From NCBI GenBank assembly GCA_946183625.1, contig CAMHCL010000009.1, positions 1 through 23,209 of the forward strand: 23,209 bases of DNA, given 5' to 3'. The translations under genes and the position numbers were made by a program. The DNA is from an uncultured Lachnospiraceae bacterium. GTDB lineage: Bacteria; Bacillota; Clostridia; Lachnospirales; Lachnospiraceae. Shown here one piece after another: positions 15,523 to 23,188 of this stretch. Position 1 is the stretch's first letter, and every line of letters starts with the position of its first letter. The notes beneath the pieces are model-generated. The model saw only the letters and a list, made by a program, of their open reading frames with translations, did not search any database and was not told the origin of the DNA.

Positions 15523-17047
15523 TCACATTTATTCCTAACGCTTCCATCTTTCTGATCTCACTTTCCAGATCACGCTTTTCAAAGAGCTTCTTTTCCTCTT
15601 CCGTCGTTCCCTTTGAAAGGCTTGTGAAGCAGTCCACCTTTGCATGATGAAGTTTCATAATACGATCATAATAATCCGGATCATATTTGGTAGACATAGA
15701 CTCCAGACTTCTCTGGATATACTCCAGCATAATCTCCGAAGAAGTAACTACGCTGCCAGCCCCCATGAGAAAACTATAATTAAATAGCCTGTCCTCACCG
15801 AAGAAGAAGCTCTCATCAAATCTGATACCCCTTCCTTCGATCACACTTCTCTTATAAAATTTATTGCAATTAGAATAGATCAGCATAGCTCTTGTCCTGA
15901 TATATTCATCCGCAAAATCCGATATATTCCAGAACTCCCTATCCTGTAAGGTCGACGCGCTCCGACTGCCATCCAGCAGCACCCGTTCTATCCCGAATAT
16001 ATAGAGATCCGCATCCGACTCTAGCAGTGAAATGTTTCTTTTCAGAAAACCAGCCTTAAGACAGTCGTCGCAGTCCATAAAGGTCACATACTTTCCCTTC
16101 GCTCTGTCCAGCCCTGTATTTCTGGCTCCGGAAGCCCCTCGATGAACCTCGTAAATGATATGAAGATTGTCCTGTCTTCCCTCATAAGATGAGAGCACAT
16201 TCTTTGTTCCATCCTCCGAACCGTCATCCACCAGAATAAGTTCACAATTTTCAGGCAGCTGGCTGAGCACAGAATCTATACCTTCCGAGACGAAATGCTC
16301 ACAGTTGTATGTAGGAATAATGATTGAAAGTAAAGTAATTTCATTTTTTAGTTTATTATTCACAACATCCAAATCATTAAGATTATCTATCTCTAAACAC
16401 AACAGATTCTGGATATCTAACGCACTAATATTTGCTCTTCCCTCTAGTTCGTTCAGCGCATTTTCCGCATAAACTTTCGTTTTACCGGATTCACAAAACT
16501 CAATTATCTTATTTAGCCATAGATCCCAATCATCTTTTTTTATTTTATACAGTGCTTGTGCTTGCATAGAATGATCAAATAAATCTACGCCAACTTTTAT
16601 AACCTTCCCATCTATTACTTGTGCTTTAAAATCCTTCTCTGATAAAGGAAGTGTCGAAGAAACCGTCATGCAGGAAACCGGAGAATTTATAACTCGTTTA
16701 AATACCTCCATATCAAAAACTAAATCACCATGAATAAGAATTATATCATCATCCAAATATTCTCGAGCGCAATATATGGAGTATATATAATTAGTCTGAT
16801 CATATATCAGATTTTTAACGAACAAATATTCAATTGGTAAATCTAGGTTTTCACAATAATCAACTAATTCAGTATCTCGATACCCCGTTGTTATTACTAC
16901 ACTATTTAAACCGGCATCATTAATCATCCTTAATTGTCTTGATAGAATTGTTTCTTTTGACGATAATTCTATCATGCATTTAGGTTTATCCGAAGTTAGT
17001 TTTCCCATTCTGAGGCCAAGTCCAGAATTTAATATTAATACTTTCAT
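15506..17047 (-). CDS. LicC-like nucleotidyltransferase fused to family 2 glycosyltransferase
   Basis: 513 residues in two enzymatic parts. Residues 1-235 form a sugar/choline-phosphate nucleotidyltransferase: LILNSGLGLRMGKLTSDKPKCM is the G-x-G-x-R-x6-TxxxPK signature, and ILIHGD (103-108) carries the metal-binding Asp. The pattern is closest to LicC-like CTP:phosphocholine cytidylyltransferases, but an NDP-sugar pyrophosphorylase is possible. Residues 238-about 480 form a GT-A glycosyltransferase 2: LSIIIPTYNCEHFVSEGIDS, VDDGSEDG (273-280), a DxD-like DCDD (325-328) and FGEDRLFNYSF. The C-terminus is a charged helix. Making an activated donor and a transferase in one chain suggests coupled decoration of a surface glycan or teichoic-like polymer. 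First gene of the unit; its 5' region has no obvious AGGAGG. Confidence 0.85.
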   Translation of the reverse strand: MKVLILNSGLGLRMGKLTSDKPKCMIELSSKETILSRQLRMINDAGLNSVVITTGYRDTELVDYCENLDLPIEYLFVKNLIYDQTNYIYSIYCAREYLDDDIILIHGDLVFDMEVFKRVINSPVSCMTVSSTLPLSEKDFKAQVIDGKVIKVGVDLFDHSMQAQALYKIKKDDWDLWLNKIIEFCESGKTKVYAENALNELEGRANISALDIQNLLCLEIDNLNDLDVVNNKLKNEITLLSIIIPTYNCEHFVSEGIDSVLSQLPENCELILVDDGSEDGTKNVLSSYEGRQDNLHIIYEVHRGASGARNTGLDRAKGKYVTFMDCDDCLKAGFLKRNISLLESDADLYIFGIERVLLDGSRSASTLQDREFWNISDFADEYIRTRAMLIYSNCNKFYKRSVIEGRGIRFDESFFFGEDRLFNYSFLMGAGSVVTSSEIMLEYIQRSLESMSTKYDPDYYDRIMKLHHAKVDCFTSLSKGTTEEEKKLFEKRDLESEIRKMEALGINVNERNN

Positions 17048-17226
17048 TTCTTATTCTTCAATAATTCTTGTTTTCTCTTCCAAATCAACTATGTCTAATA
17101 ATATAAAAAGGATAAATGGTGATATATACATCTACAAAACAGTATACTACAAGTATTTGCCTGTTTATATAAAAAAGCGTCGATTACTCCGTTAAATAAT
17201 TGTATACTATAAGTAGGGAGAAACAT

Positions 17227-17253
17227 ATGAAAAAGCAAAAGACGTATATATGA
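17227..17253 (+). other. Possible eight-residue mini-ORF in a short plus-strand unit
   Basis: In the gene-poor stretch 17048-17324, AGGGAG (17215-17220) precedes ATG 17227 by six bases, opening MKKQKTYI-stop. A second strong AAGGAGG (17261-17267) follows with no start codon at usable distance, and then a strong plus-strand terminator. Nothing else in the stretch looks coding. It could be a leader peptide, a small RNA or the relic of a lost gene; very uncertain. A TATACT at 17203-17208 would start transcription too late to keep the first ribosome site, so the promoter is unclear. Confidence 0.15.
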
Positions 17254-17284
17254 TATTATTAAGGAGGTAACGATAGAGAAAGAA

Positions 17285-17323
17285 ATCCCATACAACATTT
17301 GATTGTTGTATGGGATATTTTTT
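17285..17323. terminator. Strong intrinsic terminator downstream of the EAL gene
   Basis: ATCCCATACAACA (17285-17297) pairs perfectly over 13 bp with TGTTGTATGGGAT (17304-17316), 6-base loop. Six Ts follow on the plus strand (17318-17323); on the minus strand the tail is TTTCTTTCTCT. It ends the long minus-strand operon whose last stop is at 17325, and its better U-run on the plus strand implies it also ends a rightward transcript. Confidence 0.85.
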
Positions 17324-17324
17324 A

Positions 17325-19118
17325 TCATAAATACCGTTCTTCAAATTCATCAATAGGTATCGGTTTGCTATAGTAATAGCCCTGGATCACATTGCATCCA
17401 AGGTAACGAAGCCTATCAACCTGTTCTATCTTCTCTGCACCCTCTGCAAGACATATAAAGCCAAGTTCTCTGGCAAGGGTAATGATAAGACGGATAACAG
17501 TTATGTCCTCCTCCCGTTCATGACTCGTACCAAGCTTGTCTACAAAGCTCTTATCTATCTTAAGTGTATCAAGAGGCATCTCTGTCAGCAGTGAAAGTGA
17601 TGAGTATCCTGTTCCAAAATCATCCATCGAAATTTTAAAACCTCTCGCACGAAGATCTTCAAGAACACGGATCATATACTCGGTATTATCATATGTAGCA
17701 CTCTCTGTCAGCTCAAAATCAATCAGTTCGTGACTGACTCCATATCGATCGATTATACCAACCAGATGGTCAATAAGGTTCTCATCGAAAAGTCTTTTAC
17801 GTGACAGGTTAACAGATATAGGATATAAAGGCTTTCCCTCTTCTTTCCACGTCGCCAGTGTTTTACATACCTTTTCAAGTACGATATCGTCCACCTTTCC
17901 AATGGATCCATCCCTTTCGAAAAATGGAATAAAGCGACCCGGCGACAGGAATTCCCTGCCTTTATAGTTCCAACGGATCAGAGCCTCAGCTCCTTTTATA
18001 ACTTCCTTGTTAATATCAAACTTTGGCTGCAGGTAAACGCAAAACTCATCTCTGGCTATTGCCTTATCCACATAAGACTTAATGAAAATACCCCAGGTGA
18101 TATCCTCATGCATTTTATCAGTGTATACAGTAATATCAGTCTGATTCTGATTCACGCCCAGAGCCTGAGCCATCTTGCCGGCATCAGATACACGATTCCC
18201 TGAAAGTATCGCCCTCTGCATTGGAACCACGCCGCATCTGTAGTATATTTTATAACTCGGATCCTCCTCCAGATGAGAGAGGGATTCGAAGAATTCCTCG
18301 AGCACGCGGATAGTCTCTTCCTCAGGCATATCCTTTATCATCATCGCAAAATTATCATTGTGACAACGCGCACTGGCATAAACGAAATCCGCATCGTTCA
18401 TGGCCTTTACAACATTGCACAGAACCTTGTTAGCTGCGATATGTCCATACACCTCATTAATAACCCTGAATTCCTTAATGTCAAAATGTACAAATGCATA
18501 ATCACTTATTCCGCTGTATATTGGCATCTCAAGAAAGGCCACCAGATGGTTCCAGTTGTAATGCCCCGTAATAGGATCATGAAATGCCATCTGATACAGA
18601 AAAGATTTATCCAGCAGATCAGCATTATCAGCTACGATATTTCCAGCTATCTCCTTATCCAGCTCGCAGTCATAGAGTATACGGAGCTTCTTGGAGTATG
18701 AAAAAACAGCGATCACATCAGGAGAAGCTTTGATAAAAAGATCACTAAACACCCTGTGTGCATCATCATCACCAGCTATGTTCTTAAACATATCCGTGAT
18801 ATTCTCACGGCTGATTTCAGTCTCCTCATCCAGCTCAATAGAATAGTAAAATGAGCCGTCGAGCTGAATAGATTCCAGCCCCTTCGGATAATCAATCCTG
18901 CCATCCCCAATCCTGTACTCTATTCCGATCACAGGCTTGTCAGAATTCTTAAGATAAAACACCCCCGGATAGTCATAGGTACCGAAAGCATCAGCATACA
19001 TTTTAATCTTGTCAGGAATATTACCATCTCCAAAAGCTTTGATATCCTCTTCATTCGCATCGATGTAATACAGCAGCCGGTCTGGTTTATATAGTTGGTT
19101 CAATTTATTCACAAACAT
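17325..19118 (-). CDS. GGDEF-EAL protein, c-di-GMP phosphodiesterase with inactive GGDEF site
   Basis: 597 residues, cytosolic. Residues 1-about 170 are an unassigned sensory region. A GGDEF-type domain (about 175-335) carries HNDNF (253-257) in place of GGDEF, so diguanylate cyclase activity is not expected; it may bind GTP or just regulate. The EAL domain (about 345-597) keeps the catalytic set: EAL (378-380), the Asn of NLSRKR, the Glu of ELTES, DDFGTGYSS, the Lys of KIDKSFV, the Glu of AEGAE and QGYYYSKP. It should hydrolyse c-di-GMP. GGGGTGAG lies six bases before the ATG. It is last in the six-gene series, 58 bases after the acetyltransferase gene. No c-di-GMP riboswitch was seen in the window, so its targets are elsewhere. 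Confidence 0.93.
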   Translation of the reverse strand: MFVNKLNQLYKPDRLLYYIDANEEDIKAFGDGNIPDKIKMYADAFGTYDYPGVFYLKNSDKPVIGIEYRIGDGRIDYPKGLESIQLDGSFYYSIELDEETEISRENITDMFKNIAGDDDAHRVFSDLFIKASPDVIAVFSYSKKLRILYDCELDKEIAGNIVADNADLLDKSFLYQMAFHDPITGHYNWNHLVAFLEMPIYSGISDYAFVHFDIKEFRVINEVYGHIAANKVLCNVVKAMNDADFVYASARCHNDNFAMMIKDMPEEETIRVLEEFFESLSHLEEDPSYKIYYRCGVVPMQRAILSGNRVSDAGKMAQALGVNQNQTDITVYTDKMHEDITWGIFIKSYVDKAIARDEFCVYLQPKFDINKEVIKGAEALIRWNYKGREFLSPGRFIPFFERDGSIGKVDDIVLEKVCKTLATWKEEGKPLYPISVNLSRKRLFDENLIDHLVGIIDRYGVSHELIDFELTESATYDNTEYMIRVLEDLRARGFKISMDDFGTGYSSLSLLTEMPLDTLKIDKSFVDKLGTSHEREEDITVIRLIITLARELGFICLAEGAEKIEQVDRLRYLGCNVIQGYYYSKPIPIDEFEERYL

Positions 19119-19176
19119 AGCTTACTCACCCCATTTATACATCTTTGTTAAATGTTATAACACATAATCAATCCCC

Positions 19177-19653
19177 TTATAAAACCTTCTCATAACAATA
19201 GAAATCCTGTTCGAACATATAGCATTCCCCTACCACATCAAAACCCAGATGGTCATAGGAGCGCAGTGCCTTGACGTTGTGTCTGTTCACCAGGAAATGA
19301 ACACTCTTATAACCTCTTCTCTTTAACTCTTCCATACAAAATTCAAGCATCCGTCTAGCTATCCCTCTGCTTTGCATTTCAGGCAGGACTGCCAGACGGG
19401 CAAGCTCACCTCCCGGTGCAAGCTCTGGATTCCAATACTCCAGTTCTTCAACCTCCTCGTCCAGATCAATAGATATCGCAGCAACAATTCTTCCCTCAAG
19501 ACGCTCCACAAAAAGCGCATCTCTCGATAGGTCATATGTAATCGTCTCGTCATCAGGATACTCATCCGTCCAGGGACAGAATTCCTTTCCCACCTGCATC
19601 TTATATAATTTTAATATTTCTTCTCTGTCGTTCTCAGTAGCAAGTTCGATCAT
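19177..19653 (-). CDS. GNAT family N-acetyltransferase
   Basis: 158 residues, one GNAT domain using acetyl-CoA. The CoA pyrophosphate-binding motif A is LARLAVLPEMQSRGIARRML (Q-x-x-G-x-A), followed by the usual V/N motif HFLVNRHNVKALRSYDHLGF and a C-terminal beta strand pair. The acceptor cannot be read from sequence. AAAGGA lies six bases before the ATG. It starts 40 bases after the radical SAM gene on the same strand, so it could modify the same product (for example a peptide amine), although many GNAT genes sit in operons without such a link. Confidence 0.92.
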   Translation of the reverse strand: MIELATENDREEILKLYKMQVGKEFCPWTDEYPDDETITYDLSRDALFVERLEGRIVAAISIDLDEEVEELEYWNPELAPGGELARLAVLPEMQSRGIARRMLEFCMEELKRRGYKSVHFLVNRHNVKALRSYDHLGFDVVGECYMFEQDFYCYEKVL

Positions 19654-19693
19654 AGTTAATCCTTTAATTCTCCATCATTATCAAGTACATATA

Positions 19694-20767
19694 TCAGAAC
19701 AGCACTCCTGCCATGCAGACCTTCTGCTTGTCATTCTCATAATCCCAGCTGTGGTAGGAACCACCCCTACAGTACTTCTTCTGTGGGCACTCTCTGCAGG
19801 TCTCGTTTCTTTCAGAAAGCGGAGTGCGGAATATCTCAAATCTGTTCTTCCAAATATCTGTAAAAGTTTCTCTCAACACATTACCCTGCACCGTCTTATC
19901 ACTTCTCGGGATATCAAGGCAGGCACTCACATCACCATTTTCCTGTATACCTGCAACATAGATACCAGCGTTACATAGGAAGTACCAGTCCCTCACTTCT
20001 GCTTCATATTCTTCCCCAAGAAAATGGCAGCAGGAATATTCCACCGGAATCTTCTGGGCACGCTTTTCCATTATAAACTTCATGAGGCGACGGTTATCCT
20101 CTGCAGTAAGGAGCATATCAGGATTATCCATGGCTCTGCCTATAGGTTCCAGTCCCGTAAGCCTCCATTCATTTATATCCACATTCATGAAGACATCAAA
20201 AAGCGCATCTAACTCTTCAATATTCTCATGATTAACAACAGTAGTAACCATGATGGAACTGAATGCATCCTCATCGATCAGATTCTGAATGCCATTCATA
20301 GCAATCCTGTATCCTCCAGGAGTCCTGCGGTATCTGTCATGAGTCGCCTCCACACCATCAATACTCACAGCCACTGTTCTCATTCCGGTTTCAGCAAGTT
20401 TATGCGCAACCTCCTTAGTTATAAGAGTTCCATTTGTTGTCATGCCCCAGCCAAAACCCAGTTCCTTAATGTAAGCAGTCAACTCAAAAAAATCCTTGTA
20501 AAGAAGAGGCTCCCCTCCGGTCAGTGCGATCCTCACACCTGTACCGAAGTTCTCCTTTACTTCATCAAGGATTTCCTTATATTTCTCCACTGGCAGACCA
20601 TCCGGCTGATTGATATCGCAGCCACTGCCACAATGAAAACACCTCTCGTTACATTTTAATGTAAGTTCAAAAAAGAGAGTTCTCAGCTCCGGCTCCCTGC
20701 ATAGCTTTGCCTGATAATCTGCAAGTACATCAAGATTATATTTTTTTATGTTGGTAGCATTTTCCAT
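19694..20767 (-). CDS. Radical SAM/SPASM peptide maturase-like enzyme
   Basis: 357 residues. The radical SAM cluster motif is CNERCFHC (Cys39, 43, 46), followed by TGGEPLL, MTTNGTLI and AVSIDG. The C-terminal SPASM domain provides Cys265, the G-x4-C at 278-283, then CRECPQKKYC (324, 327, 333) and a last Cys351. The position where many SPASM domains have a further Cys just after 333 reads CRGGS, so Ser337 replaces it. SPASM enzymes of this size typically modify ribosomal peptides or proteins (cross-links, thioethers) or act as sulfatase activators; no sulfatase gene is present here. It lies 23 bases after a small lipoprotein gene with repeated VYGPP motifs, its probable substrate. This arrangement recalls the described radical SAM-with-lipoprotein families (TIGR04133/TIGR04134 type), but I cannot test membership. 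Confidence 0.93.
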   Translation of the reverse strand: MENATNIKKYNLDVLADYQAKLCREPELRTLFFELTLKCNERCFHCGSGCDINQPDGLPVEKYKEILDEVKENFGTGVRIALTGGEPLLYKDFFELTAYIKELGFGWGMTTNGTLITKEVAHKLAETGMRTVAVSIDGVEATHDRYRRTPGGYRIAMNGIQNLIDEDAFSSIMVTTVVNHENIEELDALFDVFMNVDINEWRLTGLEPIGRAMDNPDMLLTAEDNRRLMKFIMEKRAQKIPVEYSCCHFLGEEYEAEVRDWYFLCNAGIYVAGIQENGDVSACLDIPRSDKTVQGNVLRETFTDIWKNRFEIFRTPLSERNETCRECPQKKYCRGGSYHSWDYENDKQKVCMAGVLF

Positions 20768-20790
20768 AACAGTAATCCACCCCTATGATA

Positions 20791-21033
20791 TTATTTATCC
20801 GTTGGTGGCGGACCATAAACTGTAGGCTCCTCATTCTGCTGAGGCATGATGATTTCCTCAGTTGTGGTCTGATCCGACGTAGTTGGTTCTTCAGCCGGTT
20901 CCTCGCTTATCACTGGTGGGCCATAAACCTCCGGTTCTTCATTCTGTGATACATTTGCTCCACAGCCTGTTGCTGTAAACATCGTGGATGCTGCCAGCCC
21001 TATAAGAGCAGCCTTCTTTGGATTAATCTTCAT
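20791..21033 (-). CDS. Small lipoprotein with two EEPxVYGPP repeats, probable radical SAM substrate
   Basis: 80 residues. MKINPKKAALIGLAAS..TATGC is a lipoprotein signal peptide with Cys24 as the lipidated residue; the -3 position is Ala rather than the common Leu. The mature 57 residues are acidic and low in complexity, except for two copies of QNEEP-x-VYGPP at 30-40 and 66-76, the second ending PPPTDK at the C-terminus. No other structure is expected. ATG 21033 is preferred over a GTG at 21054 because GGGAG lies seven bases before it; the GTG would not give a clean signal peptide. The gene lies between the CDF transporter (20-base gap) and the radical SAM gene (23-base gap). The Tyr/Pro-rich repeats are the obvious modification sites (inference). 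Confidence 0.85.
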   Translation of the reverse strand: MKINPKKAALIGLAASTMFTATGCGANVSQNEEPEVYGPPVISEEPAEEPTTSDQTTTEEIIMPQQNEEPTVYGPPPTDK

Positions 21034-21053
21034 GTCATATCTCCCATTTTTCA

Positions 21054-22157
21054 CTAAACATCTATTGCAGTATGTATGTCAAATGTAACGTCTGGATATC
21101 TCTCTTGCAACTCATCATAGAGTTTCTTCTTATCTTCTTCTCTCTGCTTCAGGCTGTAATCCTGAACTATATAGAAAGAAGCTTCCTTCTTCTCCTTATT
21201 ATACACGAAAGCCTGAGCTCTGATAATCTTTTTATGTTGCAGTACAATCTCAAGGATATGATCCCACATCTCAACTGTTTCCGAATCCCTGAAATTGGTT
21301 CCACCAATCCCAACAGATGTAAGTGTAAGTCCCTTCTTCTCGGCCTTATTAATGATCCTTCTTGAGAGCGCACTGATATCTGAAGCCTTCATATCTTCAT
21401 CAACTACTATGTCCACCGAGCCTATGAATTTGTCCTCTCCATAATTATGTATCACCAGATTCGATACATTGAAGACTTCATCTTCTTCAGCGATCATCTT
21501 GCAGATACTCCGCTTGTAGGAAGCATCGATCCGGCCGCCTAACATTTTATTGGTACACTCGTTCATCATTACGACACCGGTCTTCACGATCATTCCGGAA
21601 ATGATTATACAAAGCACACCTTCTATATTAACTCCGGTAAATCTGTAGATCACCATGACCACAAGGATTGACAGAGCTATAAGGGAATCTCCCATACTGT
21701 CAACACCAGTCATGACCATTCCGATAGCGTTGATCTTCTTACCCTTGGAACGCATTATAGCTCCATAAGAAAATTTCAAAACAAGCGAGATTATCATTAT
21801 GATGATAGCCGCACCGGTATATTCCGGTTTTCCGTCGGGATTTATAATATTTGCAATGGCATCGAATATAGACCTGATGCCGATGTACATAACGATAATA
21901 GTTATCAGGAAGGAACTCAGATATTCAAGTCGCCCAAATCCAAAAGGATGCTTCTTGTCCGCCTTCTTCCTGGAAAAAACAGCAGAAACAATAGAAAACA
22001 CCGACGACAGAAGGTCAGAAAAACTATTAATACCATCCAGCCAGATTGCCTGAGAATTAATAATCGTACCAATTGCCATCTTTAAACCAGAAAGCAGAAG
22101 ATTGACTATTATTCCGCCAACATTATATTTAATTATTACGCTGTTTCTCTCATCCAT
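21054..22157 (-). CDS. Cation diffusion facilitator (CDF) family transporter
   Basis: 367 residues, inner-membrane antiporter for divalent metals (Zn, Fe, Mn or Co; specificity not readable). Six predicted membrane helices lie in about 10-205. Metal-site residues appear in helix 2 (DGINSFSDLLSS; Asn and Asp where zinc transporters often have His/Asp) and helix 5 (TGVDSMGDSL). The basic loop SRKKADKKHPFGFGRLEYLSS is the family's typical cytosolic signature. A C-terminal cytosolic domain follows (about 210-290), then an extra tail of about 75 residues that looks like a second ferredoxin-like regulatory domain, making it longer than the usual 300. No good ribosome-binding site precedes the ATG, so coupling with the BirA-like gene 30 bases upstream is possible. 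Confidence 0.92.
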   Translation of the reverse strand: MDERNSVIIKYNVGGIIVNLLLSGLKMAIGTIINSQAIWLDGINSFSDLLSSVFSIVSAVFSRKKADKKHPFGFGRLEYLSSFLITIIVMYIGIRSIFDAIANIINPDGKPEYTGAAIIIMIISLVLKFSYGAIMRSKGKKINAIGMVMTGVDSMGDSLIALSILVVMVIYRFTGVNIEGVLCIIISGMIVKTGVVMMNECTNKMLGGRIDASYKRSICKMIAEEDEVFNVSNLVIHNYGEDKFIGSVDIVVDEDMKASDISALSRRIINKAEKKGLTLTSVGIGGTNFRDSETVEMWDHILEIVLQHKKIIRAQAFVYNKEKKEASFYIVQDYSLKQREEDKKKLYDELQERYPDVTFDIHTAIDV

Positions 22158-22187
22158 AAACTATAACTCATGAAGGTATCAGGGAGA

Positions 22188-23081
22188 TCACTCAGCTATA
22201 TACCCTCTCCTTATAACTATGACCTTACCCTTGTCATTCTCTAACTGTAAGCATCCGTCTAAGTCCAGTCCGATCACTTTACCAATAACTGTATTCGCAC
22301 CACCATCAGGCTCCGGAAGGACTATCGTCACCTTCTCTCCGACCTGTCTAAGGCGGTCGTTATAGAAGCTTATGTCCTTCTTGCTGACTCTGGTGTTATA
22401 TTCATTTATTATCTCAGCTATAAGTTGATTCCTGGAATATCCCGGAAGCATGATTCCGACTCCACAAATGTATTTACTGATGATACCCGTCTCCAGGTCA
22501 GCAATTACCTCATTCAGAATACCCGCAACCTTCTTGCCATCCAGGAAGATATTGCTGGTCCATCCAATCTCCACCTGCTTCCCGGTAACCTTCTCAATCG
22601 CCTTGGAAATACGAACCGTGGCATGAATAGATTTATTTGGAATATCCCTGTCAGTAGGTTCGATGATCTGACTGAGGTAAATCCCACTCTCAGGAGAATC
22701 GATCATTTTATTCAAATGTCCTCTTCCCGCTGTCTGTGTCCTGGCAATGATTATATCTCCTGAATGATATCCTTCTATAACTTGACGCCTTGCTTCCAGG
22801 TTTGTTGATTCGATGCAGTCAAAAACCTGAATCCTGTCAGCATCCTTCGGATTGTTCAGATAAATCTGGATACCCTGAGGAGAGATAACATCACTGGATG
22901 AGTCCAGCATGTAACCTCTGTTTGAGGCAGAGGTAATGTTATAGCCAGAAGAGCGAAGGTCATTGATGGCTTTCCAGATGGCGTTTCTGGACACACCAAG
23001 ATCGGCGGCTAAATGCTCGCCGGAGATGTATGCGCCTTTCTGCATTTCAAGTTTTGCGAGGACTTTGTCTCTGGTAGTCAT
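22188..23081 (-). CDS. BirA-like biotin protein ligase/repressor with degenerate active-site motifs
   Basis: 297 residues. The N-terminal winged helix (about 1-60; GVSRNAIWKAINDLRSSGY..NRGYML) and the BPL catalytic fold (70-245) with C-terminal domain (248-297) follow BirA. ESTN (91-94) and KKVAGIL (183-189) are kept. The biotin/ATP loop GRGRRGRxW reads GRGHLNKMI (119-127), KWPND reads GWTSN (173-177), and GIGINVN is GVGIMLP (207-213). These changes remove residues known to bind biotinyl-AMP in BirA. It may be a ligand sensor or repressor rather than a ligase (inference). ATG 23081 is preferred, with AAAGG seven bases before it; the longer in-frame start at 23144 has no ribosome site and adds an unrelated tail. 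First gene of the right-hand operon. Confidence 0.85.
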   Translation of the reverse strand: MTTRDKVLAKLEMQKGAYISGEHLAADLGVSRNAIWKAINDLRSSGYNITSASNRGYMLDSSSDVISPQGIQIYLNNPKDADRIQVFDCIESTNLEARRQVIEGYHSGDIIIARTQTAGRGHLNKMIDSPESGIYLSQIIEPTDRDIPNKSIHATVRISKAIEKVTGKQVEIGWTSNIFLDGKKVAGILNEVIADLETGIISKYICGVGIMLPGYSRNQLIAEIINEYNTRVSKKDISFYNDRLRQVGEKVTIVLPEPDGGANTVIGKVIGLDLDGCLQLENDKGKVIVIRRGYIAE

Positions 23082-23168
23082 AATAATACCTTTGTTATCG
23101 ACCGACCTGTGTAATAGTTTATTCCAGACATCGCTCCCGCTCATTACGGGTTCCCCTAACGGTCACTC

Positions 23169-23188
23169 AGCAGAGCTTTACCTCTGCT
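23169..23188. other. Hairpin upstream of the BirA-like gene
   Basis: AGCAGAG (23169-23175) pairs perfectly with CTCTGCT (23182-23188) around a 6-base loop, about 90 bases before the BirA-like start, at the window edge. There is no U-run on the minus strand directly after it. It may be part of a leader structure or of an intergenic palindromic repeat; too little is visible to decide. Confidence 0.35.

Noticed and set aside
17095..17328. Minus-strand 77-codon frame starting with an ATGA overlap at the end of the EAL gene
   Set aside because: Its first codons are the terminator hairpin itself, it has no ribosome-binding site apart from the overlap, and its composition is not protein-like.
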